Below the pieces are notes generated by a model, which saw only the letters and a list, made by a program, of their open reading frames with translations, was not told where the DNA came from and made no database searches. DNA of 64,000 nucleotides from NCBI GenBank assembly GCA_035315885.1, contig DATFXM010000030.1:42101-106100 (forward strand), in the 5' to 3' direction. The position numbers and the translations under genes are program-made. Below, one piece after another: positions 1 through 8,675 of the stretch (within the stretch, counting starts at the first letter, position 1; each line of letters starts with the position of its first letter). This DNA is from DATFXM01 sp035315885. GTDB taxonomy: Bacteria; Acidobacteriota; Blastocatellia; UBA7656.

Positions 1-6
1 CCTCGC

Positions 7-540
7 TTACACCGGCTGCGAGAGGGTCGGAAGCTGGCCGCCCTTAACGAAAAGCTGGCCGTCCTCGACTTTGAAGTCATACTCAAACAATCCGCGCGGC
101 GGCGGTCCGGACGCATGCGATCCGTCTTCATAGAAGGCGCCGCCATGACACGGGCACATAAACAGGTGCGACTCTTGAAACCAGCGAACGGGGCAGCCGA
201 GGTGCGTGCAGTTGATTGCGAAGACTTGAAATCTCTCTCCTTCGATTCGGCGCACCCAGCAAGGGATATCGCCCGTCGGCCCATCCCACGGTCGCGTGAA
301 AGGATTGCGATACGTCGCCAGCCTCGTTTCACCGGCTGGAAACTTTTCCAACGCGCCGAGCGAGACCCACGAATTGGATGGTCCTTTGCGCCGGAAGCTC
401 GAAAAGACAAAACCGACGACCGGAATGCCTATGAACGTCGCTGCCACCACGTTGAGAGCGGCGCCAAGCTTCAACAGAAAACTCCGGCGAGAAGATCCGG
501 CATTTGGTTGCGGACAACATTGCTGCTCATTAACAGGCAT
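7..540 (-). CDS. Rieske 2Fe-2S protein
   Basis: Membrane-anchored Rieske iron-sulfur protein that carries electrons on the extracytoplasmic side. The N-terminus has a twin-arginine-like stretch (SSRRSFLLKLG, residues 16-26) followed by a hydrophobic segment to about residue 46, which fits a Tat-type signal anchor. The cluster-binding boxes are complete: CTHLGC (111-116) and CPCHGG (129-134), giving two Cys and two His ligands. It is the last gene of the caa3 oxidase operon, 22 bp after the di-heme cytochrome c. No cytochrome b is visible, so whether it belongs to a bc-like complex or feeds the oxidase directly is open. The family call is sure; the partner is inferred. Confidence 0.93.
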   Translation of the reverse strand: MPVNEQQCCPQPNAGSSRRSFLLKLGAALNVVAATFIGIPVVGFVFSSFRRKGPSNSWVSLGALEKFPAGETRLATYRNPFTRPWDGPTGDIPCWVRRIEGERFQVFAINCTHLGCPVRWFQESHLFMCPCHGGAFYEDGSHASGPPPRGLFEYDFKVEDGQLFVKGGQLPTLSQPV

Positions 541-562
541 CTTGTGTTTCTCCTATCGTTCG

Positions 563-1342
563 TCAATCAACGGGCGATGTCGTCCTGTTTTCAGAGGCCG
601 ATCGATTGGCGGCTTGCGCCCGTTCGCGCGCGAGTGGGTTGGGCCGTTGCGCGGCCAGCCAGGCCACCACATCGGAGACCTCCTGCGCTGACATAGGGTG
701 GCCGGGTGTGTTCTGGCGGCAGTCGGGTTTGCCCATATCCTGTCTGCCGACTATGACGGTGGTCCGCAACGATTGATCGCTGACCAGGGCCAGATAATTT
801 GGATCGACGATTGACCCAAGCGCTTTGCCGCCCCGCCCATCCGCGCCATGACACTGACTGCAGTACACGCTGTAGACTGTTGCGCCTCGCTGAGGGTCAC
901 CAGCCCCGGTCCCCTTTGCACTTGCTTCTTGCTCGCTGTACGGCGGCAGCGTCGCGTCTTTGAATTCTTCGGGGTGTCCCCACCGCGATCTCATTTGCTC
1001 GGCGAGCAAATCGACCTGCGCGTCGGTGAGCTGGCCTCCGAACTTCTGCGCGAAGGGAGGCATGCTCGTAGAGGGCACCCCCTGGCGGATGACTTTGCTC
1101 AAGTTTTCCTGGCTGATCAGATTCAAGTAGAGCGGGTCATTCAACGGCCGTGCGGCACCCAACCGTCCGTCAGAACCGTGGCACCCCGCGCAATTCTGAG
1201 CGTAAAGCTGATCAAAGCTGGCGACTTCAGAAGGAGCTACCCACCGATCCGCTTGCGATGGTTTACCGGGCAAACGATTGCAGCCTGAGGCCCAGCAGAA
1301 GGCAAGAAGGAAGATAGCTCCGGTGTAGCGTTTTGCAGTCAT
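563..1342 (-). CDS. Di-heme c-type cytochrome, lipoprotein
   Basis: Exported electron-transfer cytochrome with two heme c sites: CAGCH (residues 51-55) and CSQCH (161-165). Each lies in a class I cytochrome domain, with downstream Met candidates for the sixth ligand (SMPPF near 93 and a second Met in the C-terminal half). The leader ends in WASGC with Cys21, consistent with a lipoprotein. Its ATG shares a base with the TAA stop of the upstream membrane-protein gene, so the two are translationally coupled. It sits between that gene and the Rieske gene in the oxidase operon and is likely an electron donor to the caa3 oxidase or a partner of the Rieske protein. Confidence 0.9.
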   Translation of the reverse strand: MTAKRYTGAIFLLAFCWASGCNRLPGKPSQADRWVAPSEVASFDQLYAQNCAGCHGSDGRLGAARPLNDPLYLNLISQENLSKVIRQGVPSTSMPPFAQKFGGQLTDAQVDLLAEQMRSRWGHPEEFKDATLPPYSEQEASAKGTGAGDPQRGATVYSVYCSQCHGADGRGGKALGSIVDPNYLALVSDQSLRTTVIVGRQDMGKPDCRQNTPGHPMSAQEVSDVVAWLAAQRPNPLARERAQAANRSASENRTTSPVD

Positions 1343-2196
1343 TACTCTTCGTCCTTTTCCTTAAGCAGTCCAGGAGTCTCGAGCCCCGCTCTCGCGGCAA
1401 GCGGCCAGGTCTGCATCGTCTCTACTGTCCTGGTGTGGTGGACCACGTAGCCGGTGGTCATGCCGAAGACGATCTGCGACGCGACGAACCACAGCCAGTC
1501 AATGCGGGAGTCCAGCAGTGGATTGACTACCCTGAGCGTCGCCCACACCAACGCCGTCCACATCAGCGGGGCCAGCAGGCTTCCCCAGAAGGCCGCACGT
1601 CTCGACGGCAACATTGGCAGCAACACCGCAAACAGAAGCCCGACAAGCATTGAGATCACGCCGTGGGAAAACAGTGCGACGATGAAAGCCACTCCGTGGA
1701 AGGCTTCCAATTGGGCCACATCCGCTCGAGCCAGTGAAGGGATTACAGCAGCCGCAAGCAGATTGATCGGATACCAGATGCTGCCGTGAGAAATGAGGCC
1801 ATATGTAGAGGCAACGATCGCCATCGCAACTCCACCGACGACGGCTCCCTTCAATCCGGACGAATAGGGGTGAATCTCAGCCGGGATGCGCACCCGATGA
1901 CTGGCCTGGCCCGCGGTGAGGTGAGAGACCGTGCGAGCAGAAGCTTTGACTGCCTGGGCGCGCTCGATTACCGCCCGCACGGTTGCGACCTCGTGATGCT
2001 CGACTGGCAAGTTTTCGCGGAACCAGCCGACTGCGCCGCGAAGAGCCAGGACAATCCCCACTACGCTTATGACGAGGTGCGTGACCAGGCCCGCCGCAAG
2101 TAACGTGATGCCCAAAGCAGTGATCATCGGCCAGGCCGTGGGCGCCGGTACTTCGATCACCTCGTGAAGCGAACTTCTTTCTTCTTCTGATCGCAT
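1342..2196 (-). CDS. Multi-pass membrane protein of the caa3 operon
   Basis: A 284-residue integral membrane protein of unknown function, with about six hydrophobic segments and a charged N-terminus (MRSEEERSS). The start at 2196 is chosen because GAGGA lies six bases upstream. The open frame runs further upstream, but that part has no coding character and overlaps the preceding gene. An N-terminal segment is followed by a soluble stretch with several His residues and then four helices; histidine-rich helix ends (AFHGVAF, LFSHGV) suggest possible metal or heme contacts, but this is speculative. Its position between the oxidase subunits and the cytochrome c/Rieske genes, with coupling on both sides, implies a role in the respiratory complex. 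Family not recognised. Confidence 0.75.
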   Translation of the reverse strand: MRSEEERSSLHEVIEVPAPTAWPMITALGITLLAAGLVTHLVISVVGIVLALRGAVGWFRENLPVEHHEVATVRAVIERAQAVKASARTVSHLTAGQASHRVRIPAEIHPYSSGLKGAVVGGVAMAIVASTYGLISHGSIWYPINLLAAAVIPSLARADVAQLEAFHGVAFIVALFSHGVISMLVGLLFAVLLPMLPSRRAAFWGSLLAPLMWTALVWATLRVVNPLLDSRIDWLWFVASQIVFGMTTGYVVHHTRTVETMQTWPLAARAGLETPGLLKEKDEE

Positions 2197-2756
2197 AAGA
2201 GTCCTCGATTTTTCGCGTGCCTGCGATCCGCAGTCTCCAGGTGCATGCTCAAGTCTGCTTGTAGAATCGTGTCCTTGGCGTGTATCAGACCGCACTGGTG
2301 GTACAGCCAGTCGAAGTCGGCCCAATACTGTGGCCCGGCATTCTCCGGCTTCTGCATTTCTCGGATGTAAGGTTCCAGTATTTGATAGCAACGCCGAATG
2401 CGTGGCTCCCAGCCCACGATCAACGGCTCTATCGGAACAAGACCCGATTGCAGGACCGTTCCCGCGGTTGAGAAGCTTGAACACAACTTGGAAACCGCCA
2501 GCTGCTCATCCTCGGTCCACTCAGTGAAGTGCTTCTTATGCAACGTTGTATACACGAGGTTAAGTGCGGCGCGTATATCATCCGATTCGATGAAGCTAAG
2601 GAGCGAGAGAATGTGCTGCACCACGGTGCTGCGACGCATTTCCTGCATCTGCGCGTTCATTACCAGGAGCTGCCGGTAGTTGATGAAAAGCGTGATCAGC
2701 AGACCTGCGGACCCGATCATTTGGGTAACGATTTGTATTTTCAGAAGGGCGTTCAT
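2157..2756 (-). CDS. DUF4760-like small membrane-anchored protein
   Basis: A 199-residue protein with one N-terminal transmembrane segment (QMIGSAGLLITLFINYRQLL) followed by a mostly helical cytosolic region rich in Trp, Tyr and His. The layout resembles DUF4760-type proteins, though this is recognition by eye only. The start at 2756 (MNALLKIQIV) is preferred over the upstream extension because the extension is basic and low in coding character; no strong Shine-Dalgarno is visible. The last 40 bp overlap the start of the next membrane-protein gene. It lies directly after ctaE, so it is probably expressed with the oxidase; its function is unknown. Confidence 0.65.
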   Translation of the reverse strand: MNALLKIQIVTQMIGSAGLLITLFINYRQLLVMNAQMQEMRRSTVVQHILSLLSFIESDDIRAALNLVYTTLHKKHFTEWTEDEQLAVSKLCSSFSTAGTVLQSGLVPIEPLIVGWEPRIRRCYQILEPYIREMQKPENAGPQYWADFDWLYHQCGLIHAKDTILQADLSMHLETADRRHAKNRGLLCDQKKKEVRFTR

Positions 2757-2794
2757 CGTTCTATCGCGTTGCTCAAGTCTCGTTTTGCCTCGCT

Positions 2795-3394
2795 TCAGCG
2801 GCCAATGACATAGACGACGCTGAACACAACCACCCAAACTACGTCCACAAAATGCCAGTACCACGAAATCATCTGGATGCGCTCACCGTCTGCCGGCCTG
2901 ATGCTTTTCCTGAGACTCAGGACCAGGACAAGGGTGAGAAGTATGAGTCCGACCACAACGTGGCTGGCGTGTAAGCCCACCAGCGAATAGAAAGTTGTGC
3001 CGAACAGGTTGGTGCTGATCGTCAGGTGCTGGTTAACGATGAGCCGCTTCCACTCGGCAGCGGTTGACCCTAGAAAAATTGCTCCAAGCAGGACTGTTAA
3101 TGCCCACCAGGCGCGGAAGCTCCCAATGCTTTCTCGGTGGAAGGCGCGCTCCGCCAACAGGATGGTCACGCTGCTCGAGAGCAGGCAGATTGTTGAGACA
3201 ATCGGAGTCTCGAGCACGTCTGCCGGGTATGGGCCGATCAAGCTTTTGCCGACGTAAAACAGATACGCCACGACGAAGATCGTGAACATCGACGACTCGG
3301 TCACAAACAGACAGGTTAGGGCCACCTTGCGGCGCGACGGCAACGTCCATGCGCCGGATTCGTCAGGTAAGATCAAAGCATCAGCATTGGTCAT
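2795..3394 (-). CDS. ctaE: Cytochrome c oxidase subunit III
   Basis: Subunit III of the heme-copper oxidase, a 199-residue protein with five to six predicted helices. The segments VTESSMFTIFVVAYLFYVG, GLHASHVVVGLI and WYWHFVDVVWVVVF match the conserved signatures of the family, including the Glu in the first helix and the HASHV and WHFVD motifs. The short, five-helix form is usual in caa3 oxidases. It follows ctaD with a 16-bp gap and lies in the order ctaC-ctaD-ctaE. It stabilises the catalytic subunit in the cytoplasmic membrane. Confidence 0.93.
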   Translation of the reverse strand: MTNADALILPDESGAWTLPSRRKVALTCLFVTESSMFTIFVVAYLFYVGKSLIGPYPADVLETPIVSTICLLSSSVTILLAERAFHRESIGSFRAWWALTVLLGAIFLGSTAAEWKRLIVNQHLTISTNLFGTTFYSLVGLHASHVVVGLILLTLVLVLSLRKSIRPADGERIQMISWYWHFVDVVWVVVFSVVYVIGR

Positions 3395-3410
3395 TGGCTG
3401 GTTCTCCAGT

Positions 3411-5087
3411 TCACTCGTACTTCCAGTCCGGGTCTTCAGGGTGTTTCAAGTCCCAGAGCGGCCGAGCACTACGTACTAGCGGCACTGTCTCGAAGTTGTA
3501 CTCAGGTGGCGGAGAAGTCGTGGCCCATTCGAGCGTCCACGCATCCCACGGGTCATCCCCCGCCTGTTCTCCTTTGCGCAGAGACCTGAGAATATTCCAG
3601 GCCAGGCAAGCGATACCGGCGATTTGGAAGAGAACCCCGATTGAAGTGATCAGATTCAGTATCTCCCACCCGCGTCCAGGATCGTAGGTGTAGATGCGCC
3701 TGGGCATGCCCAGCAGGCCAGGTATGTGCATCGTGTCAAAAGTGAGATGGAAACCGATGAAGAAGAGGGCAACATGCCAGAGGCCGAGCGTCTTGTTCAA
3801 CATTCGCCCGGTAGCCTTCGGGAACCAGTAGTAGATCCCACCAAAGATGCAAAACAACATACCGCCGATCAGCACATAGTGAAAATGCGCTACGACGAAA
3901 TAGGAGTCGGTCAAATGCCAATCGAAGGGAACTGCCCCCAGCATGATTCCCGTCAGCCCTGCAATCAGGAATTGAAAGAGGAAGGCGATGCAACAGAGCA
4001 TCGGCAGCTCAAAGCGGATCTTGCCGCCGTACATCGTGCCAAGCCAGTTGAATATCTTGATCCCGGTGGGCACGCTAACGAGCATTGTGGAGACGGCAAA
4101 AAACGTATTACCAACAGAGGTCATGCCGACCGTGAACATGTGATGAGCCCAGACACTCATACTGACGAAGGCGATCATCGTCGTTGCCCCCACCATGGCC
4201 GGGTAGCCGAAGATCGGCTTGCGCGAAAAGACTGGGATGATTTCAGAGACGCAAGCGAATCCGGGAATCATGAGAACGTAGACCTCAGGGTGGCCGAAGA
4301 TCCAAAAGAAGTGCTGCCACAAGACCGCCGATCCTCCCGCCTGGGTATTGAAAAAGGTCGCGCCGAAGAAACGATCGAACAGCAACATGATCTGTGCGGC
4401 AGTAAGAGGCGGGATTACTATAAACATCATCGCTGAGACGACCACCATCATCCATACGAACAGCGGCATGCGCATTAACGTCATGCCTTTGGTGCGCATG
4501 CTGAACGCGGTGGCGACTACATTAACCCCAGAGGACAGGCTGCCAACGCCGCTCAGAAGCAGACTGAGCGTCCAGTAATCGGTGCTGTTCCCGCGCGAAA
4601 ACGCCCGGCCGGTCAGTGGCGCGTAAGCGAACCAGCCTACGTCGGGAGCCGAACCATGGCCCGACAATCCTGGCGCGCCAAGGTAACTGAAGAACAGCAG
4701 TCCAGCGCCGAAGAGAAACATCCAGAAGCCAAATGCGTTCAGCCGGGGAAACGCCATGTCGCGCGCACCGATCATCAGCGGCACAAGATAGTTCGCGAGA
4801 CCCGCAACAATCGGCATCCCGACAAAGAAGACCATCGTGGTGCCATGCACGGTGAACAGGCGGTTAAACGTGTCGGGCGCGACAATGTTGTTGTTGGGGA
4901 ACGCCAACTGTAAGCGGATCACAGAAGCCATCAACCCGGCGACGACCAGGAAGACCAAGGCGCTGGCGATATACATAAGGCCAAGCTTCTTGTGATCGAC
5001 GGTGACGACCAACGCATGCAGCCGTGTAACAATCGACGTCGATGGCAACGGGCCGGTCAGCGGGAATTCACTATTGGTGGCGACCAT
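3411..5087 (-). CDS. ctaD: Cytochrome c oxidase subunit I
   Basis: Catalytic subunit of an aa3/caa3-type heme-copper oxidase that reduces O2 to water and pumps protons. About twelve helices are visible. Active-site motifs are present: FGHPEVYVLMIPGF (CuB His, cross-linked Tyr and the Glu), VWAHHMFTVG (CuB His pair) and VVAHFHYVLIGG (heme ligands), which point to a type A oxidase. The ATG at 5087 is preferred because GGGAGA lies seven bases upstream; another in-frame ATG at 5102 overlaps the ctaC stop and lacks a ribosome site. It lies between ctaC and ctaE in a tight operon. Confidence 0.97.
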   Translation of the reverse strand: MVATNSEFPLTGPLPSTSIVTRLHALVVTVDHKKLGLMYIASALVFLVVAGLMASVIRLQLAFPNNNIVAPDTFNRLFTVHGTTMVFFVGMPIVAGLANYLVPLMIGARDMAFPRLNAFGFWMFLFGAGLLFFSYLGAPGLSGHGSAPDVGWFAYAPLTGRAFSRGNSTDYWTLSLLLSGVGSLSSGVNVVATAFSMRTKGMTLMRMPLFVWMMVVVSAMMFIVIPPLTAAQIMLLFDRFFGATFFNTQAGGSAVLWQHFFWIFGHPEVYVLMIPGFACVSEIIPVFSRKPIFGYPAMVGATTMIAFVSMSVWAHHMFTVGMTSVGNTFFAVSTMLVSVPTGIKIFNWLGTMYGGKIRFELPMLCCIAFLFQFLIAGLTGIMLGAVPFDWHLTDSYFVVAHFHYVLIGGMLFCIFGGIYYWFPKATGRMLNKTLGLWHVALFFIGFHLTFDTMHIPGLLGMPRRIYTYDPGRGWEILNLITSIGVLFQIAGIACLAWNILRSLRKGEQAGDDPWDAWTLEWATTSPPPEYNFETVPLVRSARPLWDLKHPEDPDWKYE

Positions 5088-5104
5088 CAAGTCTTCTCCC
5101 ATTT

Positions 5105-6169
5105 CTAAGTAAGGGTGAGAAGGTAGCGGACGAGTTGGTCTACCTCTTCGTCCGTGAGCTGCATATCAGGCATGTAGCAGCCTTCTTTTAGCCTCTGTGG
5201 ATTGCGCACCCATGCACGCAGCTTTTCAGGCGTGTTCAACACCACGCCAGACCCAAGCGTTTCGCGGTTCATTAAATGAGTCAGATCGGGCCCGAACTTG
5301 CCGTTGGCTTCCGTGCCATTGATCGTGTGACAGTTGACGCAAGAGGTGGAGAAGAAGAGGTCACGCCCGACCTTCACCTGGACGTCGTTGGCCGCTTGGC
5401 GTTTTTGCGCGGCCACCCACTGTTCGAACTCGCCCGGTGGATGCACGATGACCCGGATCAGCATCCGGGCATGCTGTGTTCCGCAATACTCGGCGCAATT
5501 GCCCAGGTAAGTTCCCGGTGTCACCGGCTCTATCCACATGAGATTGTCACGGTTTGGAATGACGTCGGTTTTGCCGGCTAGCTGAGGAATCCAAAAGCTG
5601 TGCGCCACGTCGGCCGATTCCAGCTTCATGAATGTCGGACGCGGCTGAGCCGCATCGCTAACCGGGACATGCAGTTCGTTCGCAGTCACTATGCCTAGTT
5701 CGGGATACCGGATCTCCCACCACCACTGATGACCGACTATGGTGACTTGGACTGCTTTAGGCGGAGGAGGCGCGTCTTGAACTTCAGCTATGGTGCGTGC
5801 GGTCACCAGGGTGAGCACAAAGACAATGATGAGCGGCAAGACCGTCCAGGCGAGCTCGATTTGGTTACTGCCATAGACCTGAGGTGGTTCGTGCGTGTCG
5901 TCGCCCTTGCGATGACGGAATCGTGCCACCGTATAAATGAGCAGGGCCATAACCGTGACAAAGATCACCCCGCAGATGGCTAGAACGAGCATCGTGTAGT
6001 TGAAGATCACTCTGGCCGGTGGGCCATCCGGTTTGAAGATGTTGGTCACGCTGTTTGCGCCATCGGCAAATGCAGGTACGACCATCAAGAAGGAGATGAA
6101 ACATAAGATCAACGACCTGGTACACATCGCTCGCCACGAACGAATGGCAAATTGGATCTGCTGCTTCAC
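5105..6169 (-). CDS. ctaC: Cytochrome c oxidase subunit II with fused cytochrome c
   Basis: Subunit II of a caa3 oxidase. A signal sequence and two helices lead into a cupredoxin domain with the CuA site (HSFWIPQLAGK, then CAEYCGTQHARM). A C-terminal cytochrome c domain carries CVNCH and a distal Met (YMPDMQL), the hallmark of caa3-type enzymes. The start is GTG at 6169, with AAAGGAGC about nine bases upstream. It is the first gene of the operon, and a 14-bp perfect palindrome lies 26 bp upstream of the start. It accepts electrons from soluble or bound cytochrome c and passes them to ctaD. Confidence 0.96.
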   Translation of the reverse strand: MKQQIQFAIRSWRAMCTRSLILCFISFLMVVPAFADGANSVTNIFKPDGPPARVIFNYTMLVLAICGVIFVTVMALLIYTVARFRHRKGDDTHEPPQVYGSNQIELAWTVLPLIIVFVLTLVTARTIAEVQDAPPPPKAVQVTIVGHQWWWEIRYPELGIVTANELHVPVSDAAQPRPTFMKLESADVAHSFWIPQLAGKTDVIPNRDNLMWIEPVTPGTYLGNCAEYCGTQHARMLIRVIVHPPGEFEQWVAAQKRQAANDVQVKVGRDLFFSTSCVNCHTINGTEANGKFGPDLTHLMNRETLGSGVVLNTPEKLRAWVRNPQRLKEGCYMPDMQLTDEEVDQLVRYLLTLT

Positions 6170-6557
6170 TCGGAGCGCTCCTTTCCGGCTTGCTTCCGAT
6201 TAATCGGACATCGACGAACAGGTCGCGTCCTGCGGCCTTCGAACGAAGCTGAGGGCTCGCCGATGCTTCCCCTGGTCACACCACGTGCAAACCTACTGCA
6301 AGGCTACTGCAACGCTACTGCCACGTTGACCGTGTGCTGATTGCTCAATTCAAATCTTGAATTGGCAATCGATTAGGTGACTGTCGAAGGGTTTGGCAGA
6401 TCGCGAATGCCTCAAGGTCGATGACAGCATTTGAGCACGTGGTAAACGGTTGTCACTGATCGAGGCCTTCGGGTCTGCACCGAGATATCGCTGCCAATTG
6501 GTCGTGGCATTCATCCTGTTTCTTCCACGGAGAAATCGCATTTGTTTCTCGGTTCTC
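6170..6557. other. Intergenic region with inverted repeat
   Basis: 388 bp without a convincing gene between ctaC and the flavoprotein gene, both on the minus strand. It holds the palindrome near ctaC, a short tandem series of CTACTGCAA-like units at about 6294-6332, and an interrupted inverted repeat at 6341-6368: TTGC, one base, CAATTCAA, loop ATC, TTGAATTG, GCAA. The latter could be a weak terminator-like or operator hairpin. A 63-codon frame at 6350-6541 has no protein-like features. Confidence 0.4.
6195..6208. promoter_or_regulatory. Perfect palindrome upstream of ctaC
   Basis: TCCGATTAATCGGA is a 14-bp perfect palindrome 26 bp upstream of the ctaC GTG. Its position between the probable promoter and the start suits an operator for the oxidase operon. 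No regulator is assigned; the functional call is inference. Confidence 0.35.
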
Positions 6558-8609
6558 TCACCGCATCGACGCCGAATCCCGAATCACGGCCACAGGCGGA
6601 TTTCTTGGAAGCTGCTCATTCGTCTTTAGAATGACGTCAAGGTGGGTCACCACTCCCAGCAACTTACGACTCGAATCGACGACTGACAGCATTTCGATCT
6701 CTTCTCGCAACATTATTATCGCGGCGTCTACAATGCTCTGGTCTGGTGAAACAACCGGCGGGTCTTTACGCATGAAATCACTGATCGGTGTCTCGAGCGA
6801 TGCGAGCTGACGCAAAGCGCTAAACAGCTCGGCGGCCCCGCAGTAGCCTTTTAATTGTCCTCCCTCATCAACTACTGGTGAGCATGGTTTGCCGTGTTCG
6901 AAGCGACTGATTGCATCCGCCAGGGGACTATCAGGCGATAGAGGCTCAGCGGGGCTCGTCATTACTTCCGAGACTTTGATAGTTGCAATTGTGGGATTGA
7001 TCCGAACCCTTGCCATCAAGGCCTCGTAGCCCTTGAGTGATTCCGGAGATTTTTCCAGGCCCCTACGTAGCCTGGCATCGAACTGCGCCAGGCGCCTGAA
7101 GTCATCCCGCCGAAGGGTGATCAACTCGAGCGGCGTCTCTGCTTTTACAGAAATCAGATGCGGCCCTTGCCCCTCCGGGGTCAACGACTCGCCGCCGAAG
7201 TGGTCGCCTGCCTTGAGCACGGTTATTGGATTCGAGGATTCATCCGTGTATACCCCGGCAGTTCCTGATTGAATGACAAAGAGGCTTCCTGGCCGATCTC
7301 CTTTATGAAAAATAAAATCTCCGGCTGCATATCGAGCCTGCCCTGTCGCGCCGGTGCGCGATAGCGGCAGCTGAACAATGTTTGGAGGAAACAGCATCTT
7401 CCACGTCCAGTCACCCACGACTTCAAGCTTGCGAGCAAGGCTGGGGAGCTTGCTCAAGTAGATCCCGCGCCATAACATCCAGGCGATAAATCCAGAGATG
7501 CGTACTCCGAGAATCTGTGCGACCGCTTTGCGGTTGCCCAGCGAAGCGAGCATGCCCAGGACCCGAAAAGAAAACGGTTTCGTCGGCTGACCCTTGAATG
7601 TCCGCGCCAGGTTTGCGGCGAGTTGCTTGGCTTGCCTCATGGCAAACTGCGCTGTCGGTGCGCTCGGCTTCTTATCGAACGCGTTCTGGATAAGTGCGCA
7701 ATCTCCGACTGCCCACACGTTGCTCTTGCCCTTAATACTCATGTCGGGATTGGTAACGAGGCGACCTCGATCGAGCGGAAGGTCCAGTTTCTGAATCAGA
7801 GGATTTGGCGACGTCCCGACCGTTGAAACGACCGTCGCGGCCTCGAACAATTCACCTGAGGTCAATCGCACGCTCCGGGCGGTAATTTCCTCCGCGCTGG
7901 AATTGAGACGAACGTCAACTCCGGCTTTGCGCAACTTGTCGGCCGCAAACTTTGAGAGAGACGCTGCATTAAGCTCGGGGATCAGAAGATCCCCTCGCTG
8001 CAACAGAATGATGCGCGGGTGCTCGCCTTTGAGGGTTGGGTAAAAGCGGGCCGTTTGTTCTGCTACTTCGGCGATCTCTCCGGCTACCTCTACGCCGCTG
8101 AAGCCGCCGCCAATTATCACGATTGTGAGCAGCCGCTTTCGACGCAATGGATCGGTTTCCACCGCAGCCTCTTCAAGTCGCATGATGAGATCGTTGCCAA
8201 GGTAGATCGCATCTCCCAGCGTTTTGATTGGGTAAGCATACGCCGCGAGGCCCGGGATCAGATTCATGTTGACTGTCGCGCCGCAAGCCAGAACCAGATG
8301 ATCATAAGTCAGCGTTGCGCGTTCGCCGCCTGCGCCGACATAGCTCACGAAATTCTCTTGCAAGTCGATGCCGGTAACTTGCGCCGTCAACCACGTCGTG
8401 CGCCGAACCATCTGGCGGCCCACTACAACTACGTGCAGCGGAGAGATCGCCCGCCCAACCGCTTCCGCGAGCATCGGGGTAAAGACGAAGTGATTCTCGC
8501 TGCTTATGAGCACAATCTCGATATCGGAAGACAGTTGCCGCTCAAGATGCTGCGCGACTGTCACGCCCCCGAACCCGCCGCCGATGATTACTACTCGTCT
8601 GGAACTCAT
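6558..8609 (-). CDS. Type II NADH dehydrogenase-like flavoprotein fused to cNMP and CBS domains
   Basis: 683 residues in three parts. Residues 1 to about 410 are a pyridine nucleotide-disulfide oxidoreductase of the NDH-2 type: FAD motif GGGFGG (10-15), NAD motif GGGFSG (about 167-172), the second FAD motif VWAVGDCAL, and a C-terminal membrane-associating amphipathic segment. About 425-515 is a cyclic-nucleotide-binding-type domain (GDFIFHKGDRPGSLFVIQSG). About 550-670 is a CBS domain pair. The first part would oxidise NADH and reduce quinone; the added domains suggest allosteric control by nucleotides. Typical NDH-2 enzymes are about 400-450 residues, so the tail is extra. It lies next to the terminal oxidase operon. 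A CAGGAGT ribosome site precedes the ATG. Confidence 0.88.
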   Translation of the reverse strand: MSSRRVVIIGGGFGGVTVAQHLERQLSSDIEIVLISSENHFVFTPMLAEAVGRAISPLHVVVVGRQMVRRTTWLTAQVTGIDLQENFVSYVGAGGERATLTYDHLVLACGATVNMNLIPGLAAYAYPIKTLGDAIYLGNDLIMRLEEAAVETDPLRRKRLLTIVIIGGGFSGVEVAGEIAEVAEQTARFYPTLKGEHPRIILLQRGDLLIPELNAASLSKFAADKLRKAGVDVRLNSSAEEITARSVRLTSGELFEAATVVSTVGTSPNPLIQKLDLPLDRGRLVTNPDMSIKGKSNVWAVGDCALIQNAFDKKPSAPTAQFAMRQAKQLAANLARTFKGQPTKPFSFRVLGMLASLGNRKAVAQILGVRISGFIAWMLWRGIYLSKLPSLARKLEVVGDWTWKMLFPPNIVQLPLSRTGATGQARYAAGDFIFHKGDRPGSLFVIQSGTAGVYTDESSNPITVLKAGDHFGGESLTPEGQGPHLISVKAETPLELITLRRDDFRRLAQFDARLRRGLEKSPESLKGYEALMARVRINPTIATIKVSEVMTSPAEPLSPDSPLADAISRFEHGKPCSPVVDEGGQLKGYCGAAELFSALRQLASLETPISDFMRKDPPVVSPDQSIVDAAIIMLREEIEMLSVVDSSRKLLGVVTHLDVILKTNEQLPRNPPVAVIRDSASMR

Positions 8610-8675
8610 GCTTTGACTCCTGGTTTGTTAGAACTCCTAATTCAGTGAGGCTAACCTTTCGCGCGCCGAACAATG

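Noticed and set aside
3726..4436. 236-codon plus-strand frame
   Set aside because: Antisense to ctaD, whose motifs are unmistakable; the translation is rich in His, Arg and Glu as typical of a shadow frame.
6350..6541. 63-codon minus-strand frame
   Set aside because: Basic, no ribosome site, overlaps an inverted repeat.
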